Shown here one piece after another: positions 1 through 8,064 of a stretch of DNA of 64,000 bases; within the stretch, counting starts at the first letter, position 1, and every line of letters starts with the position of its first letter. The notes beneath the pieces were generated by a model that was given only the letters and a program-made list of their open reading frames with translations, did no database searches and was not told where the DNA came from. The DNA comes from Candidatus Baldrarchaeota archaeon (GTDB lineage: Archaea > Asgardarchaeota > Baldrarchaeia > Baldrarchaeales > DXJG01): the NCBI GenBank assembly GCA_019056805.1, contig DXJG01000009.1, forward strand, positions 239,473-303,472. Direction: 5' to 3'. The position numbers and the translations under genes are program-made.

Positions 1-618
1 ACACCAGAACACCTAGGAGAAGCAGGAATAGTTGAAGAAGTAAAAATCGGAGAAGACAAAATTGTTTATGTAAAAGAATGCAAGCATCCAAAAGCCGTAA
101 GCGTTGTAATTAGAGGTGGTAGCGAACACGTTGTTGACGAAGCGGAAAGAGCATTACACGACGCACTCTGCGTAGTTCGAGACGTTCTAGAAGATGGAAA
201 ATACGTTGCTGGTGGTGGAGCACCAGAAATTGAGGTTGCAAGAAAACTAAGAGAATATGCCCAACAAGTCGGTGGAAGAGAACAACTTGCTATTGAAGCT
301 TTCGCAGATGCCATAGAAGTTATTCCAAAAACATTGGCAGAGAACGCAGGTCATGACCCATTAGACATCATAGTCCAGCTCAGAGAGAAACACGCCAAAC
401 CTGACGGCGTATGGTATGGTATTGATGTATTCGAAGGAAAAGTCAGTAATATGCTTGAACTCGGCATTCTAGAACCACTCAGAGTGAAAAAGCAAGCTAT
501 CAGATCAGCAAGTGAAGCAGCTCAAATGATTCTAAGAATCGACGACATCATAGCAGCAAAACCAACGGAACCAAAGGGCAAAGGTCCGGGAGTCGGCGAA
601 GGTATGCCAGAATACTAA
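1..618 (+). CDS. Thermosome subunit (group II chaperonin), 3' part only
   Basis: The reading frame is open from the first base of the window, giving 205 residues, so the N-terminal two thirds lie outside. It covers the end of the apical domain, the intermediate domain and the C-terminal equatorial domain of an ATP-driven double-ring folding chaperone. Seen motifs are [20 protein letters not shown], the equatorial signature [15 protein letters not shown] (about residues 71-85) and [10 protein letters not shown] (about 115-124). The tail is rich in Gly, Lys and Pro and ends [10 protein letters not shown], in place of the GGM repeats seen in some thermosomes. The stop codon lies 61 bases upstream of the next gene. 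Identification is secure; which subunit type (alpha, beta, gamma) cannot be told from this part. Confidence 0.97.
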   Translation, partial: TPEHLGEAGIVEEVKIGEDKIVYVKECKHPKAVSVVIRGGSEHVVDEAERALHDALCVVRDVLEDGKYVAGGGAPEIEVARKLREYAQQVGGREQLAIEAFADAIEVIPKTLAENAGHDPLDIIVQLREKHAKPDGVWYGIDVFEGKVSNMLELGILEPLRVKKQAIRSASEAAQMILRIDDIIAAKPTEPKGKGPGVGEGMPEY

Positions 619-679
619 GCTACCCCCTCCAACACTTTTTCTCTAAATTCTACATCTTTATGATACTGGAGGTTAATCT

Positions 680-1195
680 ATGCGAAGGGGACTTTTTATT
701 GGGCGATTCCAACCTTTTCATAAAGGACATTTATATGTCATTAAACTTGCCTTAAACGAAGTTGATGAAATAATTGTTGGTGTAGGAAGCACACAACTTA
801 ATTATGAGGTAGATAACCCATTTACGTGCAGCGAACGGCTTCAAATGATTAGAGAAGCATTAAAAGAAGAAAATATTTCCCCGGACAGATACTGGCTTAT
901 CCCTATTCCCGATATATACAATAATTATGTTTGGGTTTCTCATGTAGAATCTTTATGTCCACCATTTCACCTAGTTTACGGTGGAAATCTACATACATTA
1001 AAACTCTTTGAAGACGCTGGTTACCAGGTTAAAAAAGTTGAAATATACGGTTCAGGCGAATTTTCAGGAACAGAAATAAGGAAAAAAATGTTAAATGGAG
1101 AACCTTGGGAAGAATATGTTCCACCCGCGGTGGCAAATTTTATTAAGAAAATTAAAGGAGTAGAACGACTATTAACCATAGCAAAATCAAAATAA
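680..1195 (+). CDS. nadM: Nicotinamide-nucleotide adenylyltransferase, archaeal type
   Basis: A 171-residue protein of normal length for archaeal NMNAT, which makes NAD from NMN and ATP. The N-terminal nucleotidyltransferase motif GRFQPFHKGHLYVI (residues 8-21) contains the HxGH-type ATP-binding residues. The C-terminal FSGTEIRKKM (about 131-140) matches the second phosphate-binding motif (S/T-x-x-x-R-x-x-M). The start ATG follows a GGAGGT Shine-Dalgarno at 668-673 with six bases between. It ends tail-to-tail with the RNA phosphodiesterase gene on the other strand and the two reading frames overlap by nine bases. Confidence 0.95.
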   Translation: MRRGLFIGRFQPFHKGHLYVIKLALNEVDEIIVGVGSTQLNYEVDNPFTCSERLQMIREALKEENISPDRYWLIPIPDIYNNYVWVSHVESLCPPFHLVYGGNLHTLKLFEDAGYQVKKVEIYGSGEFSGTEIRKKMLNGEPWEEYVPPAVANFIKKIKGVERLLTIAKSK

Positions 1196-1738
1196 AGAAT
1201 ATTCCTGAATATCCACATATTTCCTATCAACTCTAGAACGACCTAAATTCGCTTTCAACTTAAAAGACCTAACATGAAGTTTACCAAAATAATAATCTTT
1301 ATACTTTTCAATAATTGTCTTTAATCCTTCAAAGCTAAAAATTCTCCTTATACGTGCAACGGTAATATGAGGTATATTTTCTTCGCAGTGACCTAAAATA
1401 ATTTTATTTATTTCCTCCATTAAACTATAGAGCTTTGAACTTTCAACGTTTACCCAAAGAATTCTGATAGGTAGTTTCTCTGAAGGAAAATACTCAACAC
1501 CTTGGAGGGTAACATAAAAAGACTTCATACGAATTCTTTCTAAATCAGCTTTTATCCTATTTACATCTTTCCATTTCAGTTTACCTAAAAAGCTAAGTGT
1601 GATATGATAATCGTCAATTAACTGGATTTCGGCAACTCTTTCTTTTAACAACTCTTTCTGAAACCCAGTTATTTGATTAATAACCTCCTTATCAGATATA
1701 TCTATTGCAACGAAGAAAGATCGGGCCGACCTAATCAT
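1187..1738 (-). CDS. thpR: RNA 2',3'-cyclic phosphodiesterase (2H family, LigT/ThpR type)
   Basis: A 183-residue member of the 2H phosphoesterase superfamily, known to open 2',3'-cyclic phosphates on RNA ends and historically called 2'-5' RNA ligase. Both catalytic HxT motifs are visible: HITLSFLGKL (about residues 46-55) and HITVARI (about 121-127). The N-terminus RSFFVAIDI is typical. It is convergent with nadM and overlaps it by nine bases. In archaea this family is often linked with tRNA splicing and repair, but nothing in this neighbourhood shows that directly. Confidence 0.93.
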   Translation of the reverse strand: MIRSARSFFVAIDISDKEVINQITGFQKELLKERVAEIQLIDDYHITLSFLGKLKWKDVNRIKADLERIRMKSFYVTLQGVEYFPSEKLPIRILWVNVESSKLYSLMEEINKIILGHCEENIPHITVARIRRIFSFEGLKTIIEKYKDYYFGKLHVRSFKLKANLGRSRVDRKYVDIQEYSLF

Positions 1739-1881
1739 TTTAATACCCTTCCATGGATGTTTTACAATTTTACTAATTTAAAAATTAGAGTTGACATATA
1801 TAACTCTAATATAGAGCGACCTAGACATACGGGCAATTTTTGCCAAGACCATATATTATGAGGGACTAGTCAAAATATATT

Positions 1882-1896
1882 AAAAAGGTTTATATA
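1882..1896 (+). promoter_or_regulatory. BRE/TATA promoter of the TFB leader RNA
   Basis: A purine-rich BRE-like AAAAAGG (1882-1888) is followed directly by TTTATATA (1889-1896). Archaeal transcription normally starts about 25 bases further on, near 1918-1922, which would give a leader of about 250 bases before the TFB start codon and would include the structured region at 1936-2038. Confidence 0.6.
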
Positions 1897-1935
1897 GGAT
1901 GAAAAGAGAATTCATACGAAAGATTTAAAAGTGTA

Positions 1936-2038
1936 TCGCGCATGATCACTGCCTCGCACTGTACCTTTGGAGTGAATGGGGGGTGACTAAGTTTTAAAAT
2001 GACCATAAGAGATAGTTAGCGTCACCCCCGATGCGCGA
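1936..2038 (+). ncRNA. Candidate structured RNA / 5' leader upstream of TFB
   Basis: About 100 bases that are much richer in GC than the flanks and fold into a closed three-part structure. An outer 8-bp helix pairs TCGCGCAT (1936-1943) with ATGCGCGA (2031-2038). A strong inner helix pairs GGGGGTGAC (1979-1987) with GTCACCCCC (2021-2029) and can be extended by TAA/TTA around a two-base bulge. A weaker small hairpin uses CACT (1957-1960) and AGTG (1971-1974). I could not match it to RNase P RNA, SRP RNA, tRNA or a C/D or H/ACA guide. Whether it is a separate small RNA or a cis-acting leader of TFB is open. Confidence 0.5.
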
Positions 2039-2099
2039 AGCCGAAAAATAAAGACAAAACTCTCGATCATTAAAACAGAACTCACGAATAAAAACACCA

Positions 2100-2134
2100 T
2101 TGGGAAATTCACCTCCTTAGAGAGGTGAACCCAA
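2100..2134 (+). promoter_or_regulatory. Hairpin with anti-SD-like arm just upstream of TFB
   Basis: TTCACCTC (2108-2115) pairs perfectly with GAGGTGAA (2122-2129) around a CTTAGA loop, and the stem is extended by TTGGG (2100-2104) with CCCAA (2130-2134) across an AAA bulge. The 5' arm and loop read TCACCTCCTTA, which resembles the 3' end of 16S rRNA, and the 3' arm is an SD-like GAGGTGA. It lies 39 bases before the chosen TFB start. Confidence 0.5.
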
Positions 2135-2173
2135 CACAATAATTGAATATAATATATTATGGGGGATAAAACC

Positions 2174-3097
2174 ATGACAGAAAATCTTGCTAATAAGAAA
2201 GAAGGAACCACTGTATGTCCCGAATGTGGTAGCACAACCATATTATTTGATCCTACTAGGGGAGAGCATGTTTGCGCATCTTGTGGATTAGTTCTATCTG
2301 AACATGCTGTAGATACTGGCCCTGAATGGAGAGCCTTTACTCATGAAGAATTAGAGAAAAGGAGCCGAACCGGGGCTCCTACAAGTTATAGATTTGCTGA
2401 TAAAGGTTTAAGTACAACTATTAGTTGGTCTGATCGTGACGCTCACGGTAGAAAACTTTCTCCATCTCGTAGAGCCCAAATATATAGACTTAGAAGATGG
2501 AATATTAGAACAACTGTTAGGAGAAGTCTTGCAGACGGCCTTATTGAACTAAGTCGAATAGCAAGCCAAATGGGAATACCTAACGATGTAAGTGAAACAG
2601 CAGCCCTCCTATATAGGAGAGCAGTAGAAAAACGACTAACCAGAGGACACCCTGTAAGCGCAATGGCAGCTGCTGCAGTTTACCTAGCATGTAGAATACA
2701 TAGAATACCTAGACCATTAGATGAAGTAGTTGCCCAAGCAAAATCAGACAGAAAAGATGTTTCAAAATGTGTTCGTGTTCTAATAAGAAGATTAAGTCAA
2801 GATTTCCCAAGACCGACAGCAATAAACTTCATACCAAGATTCGCAGCTGAACTAGGCTTATCAACAAAAACTCAGCGAAGAGCAATAGAAATCATGAAAA
2901 AAGCTCAAGAAACAGGAATAACCGCTGGAAAAGATCCTTCAGGACTTGCTGCGGCAACGATATACATCGCCAGTATCCTTGAAGGAGAAAGAAGAACACA
3001 AAGACAAATAGCTGAAGTAGCACACGTAACTGAAGTAACAGTTCGAAACCGATACAAAGAACTCTGTAAGAAACTAGGAATAAAAATAAAGGTCTAA
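2174..3097 (+). CDS. tfb: Transcription initiation factor B (TFB)
   Basis: TFB recruits RNA polymerase to TBP-bound promoters. The N-terminal zinc ribbon has CPECG and CASCG pairs (about residues 15-40 of the chosen form), followed by the B-finger/linker region with GPEWRAFTHEE, then two cyclin-like core repeats (about 115-205 and 210-305). The C-terminal helix-turn-helix that reads the BRE contains VAHVTEVTVRNRYKEL. I chose the ATG at 2174, giving 307 residues, because GGGGG at 2161-2165 is eight bases upstream; an in-frame ATG at 2159 would add five residues. The unusual structured leader upstream suggests RNA-level control. Confidence 0.97.
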   Translation: MTENLANKKEGTTVCPECGSTTILFDPTRGEHVCASCGLVLSEHAVDTGPEWRAFTHEELEKRSRTGAPTSYRFADKGLSTTISWSDRDAHGRKLSPSRRAQIYRLRRWNIRTTVRRSLADGLIELSRIASQMGIPNDVSETAALLYRRAVEKRLTRGHPVSAMAAAAVYLACRIHRIPRPLDEVVAQAKSDRKDVSKCVRVLIRRLSQDFPRPTAINFIPRFAAELGLSTKTQRRAIEIMKKAQETGITAGKDPSGLAAATIYIASILEGERRTQRQIAEVAHVTEVTVRNRYKELCKKLGIKIKV

Positions 3098-3191
3098 AGC
3101 TCTCCCCTCTATTTTTTACTTAAAACATTAACTAAAATATTTATTTTCTTTTCCGCTAGTTTTAAATGCATCAAACATTGCTAGATTTCTT

Positions 3192-4439
3192 TTATTCTAT
3201 GTTCGCATGTCCAAGTTTCATGTCTTCCTCTTTTATACCGATGTATGAAGCAAGACCCGCAAATACGCCGTCGAGAAAGGCAGCTACTGACACTTCAAAT
3301 TCGGTGCCTTCTGGAGCAAAGGGACTTCTCCATCCTTTCCACTGACGGATATCCCAGTCATATATTTTATCTGTATCTTTTCTTCCAGGAACTATTATTT
3401 TAACGTCAGAAATCTCCCAAAGAGCATTCTCGAAAGAAGTGATACCAACGATCATACTTCCCATGTCCTTGGCTATTTTTGCAATTCCATAAGCGGCACC
3501 ACTACCACTCACAGTAAATGTAATCTGACCTTTCCGCACAGGCCTATTCAAAGGTTCAAAATCTATAATACTTGTAACAAAAGCATGTGGAATTTGGTCT
3601 AATCGCATTTTGAATGGACCTACAGCCATATTAAATGTCTTTCCTCGAGCACAAAAATGAACAGTTTGTTGACTATAATACTTTAAAAGGAAGTTGGCGA
3701 GTAAAGCAACTATCTCCTCTTCCCTACTATAAGCGACACTCAAATTTTTTCTTGCCCTATTTAAAAGCTCATAAGCCGTTTCTTTAGCCTTCCTAAAAGC
3801 GTTATCAATACTTTCATTATTTACAACAACTTCCATTAATCCTCTACTCATAGACTCGGAAAAAATTAACTGCGTATATTCTGAAGTTGTTCCAAGTGGA
3901 GTAAAAGGCATTGCATCCCTATCAAATTTCGACAATAACTTTTCACGATTACAATCATGCTTTAAAAATATTACAGGAAAACTAGCTAACTTAGCTAAAG
4001 GAGAATTCAACGAACCCGTTATAACAATAATTTCGCATCCAATTTCTCTTCCAAATTTAGCTTTCTTTACAACCTTGGTAGTACGTCCCGAAGTGCTAAA
4101 ACAAATTATAATATCTCCTTTTTCCAAAATGGCACTAGGATCGTAAACAACATATTGTTCCAAAGTAGGATAAGCAGTATCAAAATTCAATTGTGTAAGC
4201 CTATCAGCAAAAGTCCTAGCACCTAAAAGAAGACTCCTACCTCTAGCTGCAAAATGAACCCTTTTATCCTTAATATTGGAAAGAAACTCCAAAAACCTAA
4301 CTAAAACATCCTCTTCTTCCGTAAAAAGAAAATTAATATTCTCTTCAGCTTGATCAATAAGATAGAAAGAAGTACTTTTACAAATATGCAAAGATCTCTC
4401 AATATCATTCTCCCTAATTGGAACATGAACCCTTAACAT
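3192..4439 (-). CDS. Tandem SIS-domain protein (two 6-phospho-3-hexuloisomerase-like halves)
   Basis: A 415-residue protein with two sugar-isomerase (SIS) domains. The first (about residues 40-190) has HFAARGRSLLLGARTFADRL, then GDIIICFSTSGRTTKVVKKA and GCEIIVITGSLNSPLA. The second (about 235-400) repeats this as HFCARGKTFNMAVGPFKMRL and GQITFTVSGSGAAYGIAKIA. This order resembles archaeal 6-phospho-3-hexuloisomerase (about 180-200 residues), here duplicated and fused. The family binds phosphosugars, so an isomerase or phosphosugar-sensing role is likely. The usual partner hexulose-6-phosphate synthase is not nearby. The exact substrate is unknown. Confidence 0.8.
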   Translation of the reverse strand: MLRVHVPIRENDIERSLHICKSTSFYLIDQAEENINFLFTEEEDVLVRFLEFLSNIKDKRVHFAARGRSLLLGARTFADRLTQLNFDTAYPTLEQYVVYDPSAILEKGDIIICFSTSGRTTKVVKKAKFGREIGCEIIVITGSLNSPLAKLASFPVIFLKHDCNREKLLSKFDRDAMPFTPLGTTSEYTQLIFSESMSRGLMEVVVNNESIDNAFRKAKETAYELLNRARKNLSVAYSREEEIVALLANFLLKYYSQQTVHFCARGKTFNMAVGPFKMRLDQIPHAFVTSIIDFEPLNRPVRKGQITFTVSGSGAAYGIAKIAKDMGSMIVGITSFENALWEISDVKIIVPGRKDTDKIYDWDIRQWKGWRSPFAPEGTEFEVSVAAFLDGVFAGLASYIGIKEEDMKLGHANIE

Positions 4440-4775
4440 ACCGTTCCCTCATGTTAGACATTATCCATAGGTACTTATTATAATGTCTATTTTAGGCTTC
4501 CCCTTCAATATCCCCTAATCCATAAAACTATAAACAACTTACAAAAACTATCAAAAAAGCAAAAACAACAACCTCCTATAATAATGCTGCACATAAAAAT
4601 TTTAACCATCTTTTAACAAAAATAAAACACATTCCTATCTTCAAATAAGTCATTAAACTTAACACCTATTCCCGCATTGAAAAATATACTAAAATCTCAT
4701 ACCAAACTTTAAAAGATCTACTAACAACTGAACTGAGAGGCTACTCTCCTCTAAGAACTCAATTTACAAATAAAA
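4440..4775. other. Intergenic region, 336 bases, no gene seen
   Basis: AT-rich spacer between the start of the SIS gene and the stop of the KaiC-like gene, both on the minus strand. A short hairpin, GAGAG (4735-4739) with CTCTC, lies about 40 bases beyond the KaiC-like stop and could help end its transcript. I see no ORF, tRNA or repeat here. Confidence 0.5.
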
Positions 4776-5570
4776 TTAAGGCATCTCTAATTCTTTCTTT
4801 TCTTTAGCCTTAAGTACTCGCTCCGTAACTTGTCTAGGTAAACGAACATCTTCAACCCTGTACTCCGTAGGACTTTTCAAAACCATACCCACACCATCAA
4901 TAATTTCAATCTCCCACATCCTTAAATCATGAGCAGTCAACCTACACTTCTCAACTAACAAAAATCTTCTAAGAACTCCACCTCTAACATATTTTCTAAA
5001 ACGAAAAATAGCATCACCAATATGCTCTAAACCAAACCCAAAAGCTTCCCCAGTAGTAATAGCATACTCACTAACAGCATAAGTAGTAAAATTCCAGGGA
5101 TGCAATACCTTCTTAATAATATAACTTTCCCTACGAGCCATGGCAGGAGCATGAAGCCAAAAAGCACTCAAAGAATCAATAACAAGCCTTCCATGTCCAT
5201 ACCCAAGTTCTTTCTTTGCATCAATTACCTTTTGAAGCAGCTCCTGAGTATCAAGTGACATTAACACCCAAGGATCTTCCTTCCTTTTCAACAAAGCATC
5301 AATAATAATAAGTTGATTTTCATCAATAGCTTTCTCAAAATTAAAACCAAACAAAGAAGCAGCAGCAATAATACTCTCCCTACTCTCCTCAGTAGTACAA
5401 TAAACACACTTATCTCCTTCCTTAATACCCTCAGCAATAAAATGAATCGAAGCAATAGTCTTACCAGTACCAGGCTCACCAACCAAAGCAACAAGAAAAC
5501 CCCGAGGAACACCACCCTGCAAAATATTATCCAACGAAGGAATCCCAGTAGAAATCCTCTCAATCTTCAA
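4776..5570 (-). CDS. KaiC-like RecA-superfamily ATPase
   Basis: A 264-residue single-domain RecA/KaiC ATPase. Visible are the N-terminal STGIPSLDNILQGGVPRG, Walker A GEPGTGKT (about residues 31-38), the TTEESRE region after beta-strand 2, and Walker B RLVIDSLSAF (about 128-137). Such single-domain KaiC-like proteins are widespread in archaea and mostly uncharacterised; they are regarded as signalling ATPases. The start is a TTG at 5568-5570 behind a GGAGGTTTAGG Shine-Dalgarno; there is no ATG at that position. It lacks the second KaiC domain of the cyanobacterial clock protein. Confidence 0.9.
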   Translation of the reverse strand: MKIERISTGIPSLDNILQGGVPRGFLVALVGEPGTGKTIASIHFIAEGIKEGDKCVYCTTEESRESIIAAASLFGFNFEKAIDENQLIIIDALLKRKEDPWVLMSLDTQELLQKVIDAKKELGYGHGRLVIDSLSAFWLHAPAMARRESYIIKKVLHPWNFTTYAVSEYAITTGEAFGFGLEHIGDAIFRFRKYVRGGVLRRFLLVEKCRLTAHDLRMWEIEIIDGVGMVLKSPTEYRVEDVRLPRQVTERVLKAKEKKELEMP

Positions 5571-5765
5571 AACCTAAACCTCCATAACATCAGAAATACA
5601 AACACCAAAAACATATTTATAATTGACTTCTTCCTCTTTCAATTTCTCGTAAATATTAGACTGTAAGTCTACCATTGCTTAATTTTTATTTTAACCACGA
5701 AAAGTCCTGAAAAGAAGTAACTGCAATATCTAAAGTTTTATGTTATTAAAAACGAATTGTTTTCG

Positions 5766-6224
5766 TTAATAAATTGCAATGTAATATACTAATGGTATAG
5801 ATAGCAAAGCTACGTTTCTCCCTTTTTTGGTAAGCGTGTAAAATGTTCTGAAAGGAGGTCCTGGATCCACCTCACGTTTTATATAACCCTGTTTTACAAG
5901 TTCTTTCAACTTGAGAGAAAGACTTCGAGAATTCACATCAAGAACTCTCTTAAGTTCGTTAAAACTCATAGATTCCCTGAGTAACAGTGAATACAATGTT
6001 TCCAAAATCCACTTCTGCGAAAGAAGTTTAAAACTTAAATCTAACCCCCTTAATATATCCCTTAGAACATCAAACGTTATTTTCTCTTTTTCAAGAACAT
6101 TTCTAAGCGTCTCTTCTATACCTTGGAGAGTATGTTTAATCTTAATCTCTATAACCGAACTAATCTCCTCACTAAGCTTCACAGATTTCAAACTTTTCAC
6201 CAAGTATAATATTAGATACTTCAT
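5766..6224 (-). CDS. HxlR-type winged-helix transcriptional regulator
   Basis: A 152-residue protein with a helical N-terminal half and a C-terminal winged helix of the HxlR class (about residues 66-140). The signature is visible as SQKWILETLYSLLL, FNELKRVLDVNSRSLSLKLK (recognition helix) and GYIKREVDPGPPFRTFYTLT. The usual HxlR protein is about 110 residues; the extra 60-residue N-terminal segment is amphipathic and may form the dimer. The gene is divergent from geranylgeranyl reductase with only 56 bases between starts, so it may control that gene. It has no obvious effector-binding cysteine. Confidence 0.85.
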   Translation of the reverse strand: MKYLILYLVKSLKSVKLSEEISSVIEIKIKHTLQGIEETLRNVLEKEKITFDVLRDILRGLDLSFKLLSQKWILETLYSLLLRESMSFNELKRVLDVNSRSLSLKLKELVKQGYIKREVDPGPPFRTFYTLTKKGRNVALLSIPLVYYIAIY

Positions 6225-6280
6225 GATTTATAAAGTTTAAAAACTACTCTAAGTAAAAAAAGTAAACTGAGGTAAAACTC

Positions 6281-7636
6281 ATGCCCCAAAACTATGATAT
6301 CATAATTGTTGGAGCTGGCACCTCCGGTTCTTTTGCTGCATATCACCTCTCAAAAATGGGTTTTAGGACAGCTATTATTGAACGTAAACCAGAAGAAGAA
6401 ATTGGTAACAAAGTTTGCGGTGACGGCATAGGTAGCCATCACTTTGATCAAATTAAGTTAGAAAAACCAAAGTTGGGATATGATGCAGAAACCGTTTTCA
6501 AAGGCATTAAAGTGTACGGTCCCAACGAAAAGAGCTACATCATTGCTAGTGGAGAAGGTTACGCCTTAAATAGATATAATTTCGGTCAAAGACTCTTAAA
6601 AATGGCTTTAGACTCTGGAGCTGAATTATACGATATGCATCAAGTTTTACAACCCATAATAGAAGGATCTTGGGTTAAAGGCGTAATAGCAACAAATCTA
6701 AAGACTAGAGAGAAAACAGAGTTTCAAGCAAAAGTCGTGGTTGACGCTTCAGGAGCCATACCTGCAGTAAGATCAAAACTTCCAGAAGAGTGGTGGGTAT
6801 CTGAGAAGATTTCGCGAGAAGACTACGATATATGTTACCGAGAAATTATAGAACTCGACAAGGAAGTAGAAACAGAATATGCAGCAGTATACCTTAATAC
6901 AGAGATAGCTCCTGGTGGATACTGGTGGTGGTTTCCCAAAAACAAAAACATTGTGAATGTAGGGCTTGGAGTACAGTGGACTAAGGAAGCACCAAATCCT
7001 AAAGACCAATTTGAAAAATACATCCGGCCTAGAATCAAAAATCACATTGTTAAAATTATAAATCGTGGTGGGGGCATAGTACCAGCCCGTAGGACGATAT
7101 CCTGCATGGTATGGAACGGCTTTATCACAGTAGGAGATGCTGCATGTACAGCAAATCCTATTCACGGAGGCGGTATAGGGCCTTCACTATTAAGCGCACT
7201 TAAAGCAGCAGAAACCATAGAAGAAGCTTTAGAAACAAATAAACCTTCAATAGAAAACTTATGGAGCTATCATCACAAATATCTAGAAATATACGGTGCT
7301 AAACAAGCATCACTAAACATTTTAAGAATCTACCTACAAAATCTCTCAAACAATGACTTCAACCTCATATTGGAAAGAAACATAGTAAGCAATCAAGATT
7401 TTCTCAACGTAGTTTACAATGGAGAAATAAGAATGAACATACTTACAAAATTCGGAATAGCAATAAAACTTCTTACGAACCCTTCACTTCTCCTAAAAAT
7501 AAAAACCGTAAAAAACTACATGGAAGAAGCACGAAAACTCTACTTAAACTATCCTAAAAAAGTAACAGAATTTGAATCTTGGCAAAAAAGAGCTAAAAAC
7601 CTATTCAACGAGTTTACAGAAAAACTGAGACACTAA
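6281..7636 (+). CDS. Geranylgeranyl reductase-family FAD protein
   Basis: A 451-residue flavoprotein of the geranylgeranyl reductase family, which hydrogenates the isoprenoid chains of archaeal ether lipids or their precursors. The N-terminal FAD-binding motif is IIVGAGTSGSFAAYHL (about residues 8-23), followed by KVCGDGIG and the late FAD motif GDAACTANPIHGGGIGPSL (about 286-304). The middle region has PGGYWWWFPK, typical of the family's substrate pocket. The start ATG is preceded by GAGG at 6270-6273. Whether it acts on membrane lipids or free polyprenyl compounds cannot be said from sequence. Confidence 0.9.
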   Translation: MPQNYDIIIVGAGTSGSFAAYHLSKMGFRTAIIERKPEEEIGNKVCGDGIGSHHFDQIKLEKPKLGYDAETVFKGIKVYGPNEKSYIIASGEGYALNRYNFGQRLLKMALDSGAELYDMHQVLQPIIEGSWVKGVIATNLKTREKTEFQAKVVVDASGAIPAVRSKLPEEWWVSEKISREDYDICYREIIELDKEVETEYAAVYLNTEIAPGGYWWWFPKNKNIVNVGLGVQWTKEAPNPKDQFEKYIRPRIKNHIVKIINRGGGIVPARRTISCMVWNGFITVGDAACTANPIHGGGIGPSLLSALKAAETIEEALETNKPSIENLWSYHHKYLEIYGAKQASLNILRIYLQNLSNNDFNLILERNIVSNQDFLNVVYNGEIRMNILTKFGIAIKLLTNPSLLLKIKTVKNYMEEARKLYLNYPKKVTEFESWQKRAKNLFNEFTEKLRH

Positions 7637-7708
7637 CCTTTCAACATTGAAACCAATATACAGATAACTATAAACATTTTTCAAGAAATCAGAAAAATAG
7701 CATAAAAG

Positions 7709-7797
7709 TGGAGCCGGGGCGGGGATTTGAACCCCGGTAAAGTGGCTCTGCAGGCCACCGCCTAGCCATTGCCGCAATTTGTCTCGGCCACCCCGGC
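7709..7797 (-). tRNA. tRNA-Cys (GCA) with enlarged D-loop
   Basis: Read on the minus strand, the acceptor arm GCCGGGG (7791-7797) pairs with CCCCGGC, followed by U73 and an encoded CCA (7709-7711). The anticodon stem GTGGC/GCCAC carries loop CTGCAGA, giving anticodon GCA. The T arm is CGGGG-TTCAAAT-CCCCG. U73 is the discriminator expected for tRNA-Cys. The D stem GCC/GGC is normal, but the loop is 21 bases in place of about 8: an extra 13-14 bases around ATTGCGGCAAT. This is either a small intron at a non-canonical site or an inserted mini-hairpin. Confidence 0.93.
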
Positions 7798-7830
7798 TTA
7801 TACATTTTATTTTATTACATGTCCTTATTT

Positions 7831-7868
7831 GACACTCTCCCCGCTAAAGCAGGGAGATTCTCGCTTGT
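7831..7868 (-). mobile_element. Relic right end of an IS200/IS605-type element
   Basis: On the minus strand this reads like the end of an IS605-type TnpB element: GCGAGAATCTCCC, a stem CTCCC (paired with GGGAG at 7852-7856 / 7837-7841) with inner GC/GC, then GAGTGTC. A similar sequence in the same orientation lies at 9371-9412. No transposase ORF is attached to either copy. The call rests on resemblance to known element ends, not on an alignment. Confidence 0.4.
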
Positions 7869-7911
7869 AGCTTATCAAAATTAAATAAGAAATTCAAAAT
7901 ATTTAAGTTTA

Positions 7912-7928
7912 GCGGCAATCTTCGCCGC
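7912..7928. repeat. Short GC hairpin beside tRNA-Cys
   Basis: GCGGC (7912-7916) pairs with GCCGC (7924-7928) around a seven-base loop, in otherwise very AT-rich DNA downstream of the radical SAM gene. The nine bases GCCGCAATT at 7924-7932 also occur inside the enlarged D-loop region of the tRNA-Cys gene at 7771-7779. Confidence 0.4.
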
Positions 7929-8064
7929 AATTATGTAATTTAATGATTAGTTTTTATATGATTTATTATGGTGATTAAATGAATCCATGCTTGTATAAAA
8001 GTTATAAAATTGTAGCTTTTATTTTTCGTTTTTCAAGGTGGAGTACAGAAAAGTGTAAGAATGT

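Noticed and set aside
1936-2038. RNase P RNA or SRP RNA as identity of the structured RNA
   Set aside because: It is too short, and the conserved RNase P core phrases and the SRP helix 8 loop are missing.
5313-5666. A 117-codon plus-strand frame rich in Asn, Ser and Thr
   Set aside because: It is antisense to the KaiC-like gene, whose Walker motifs are clear, and shows the low-complexity composition typical of shadow frames.
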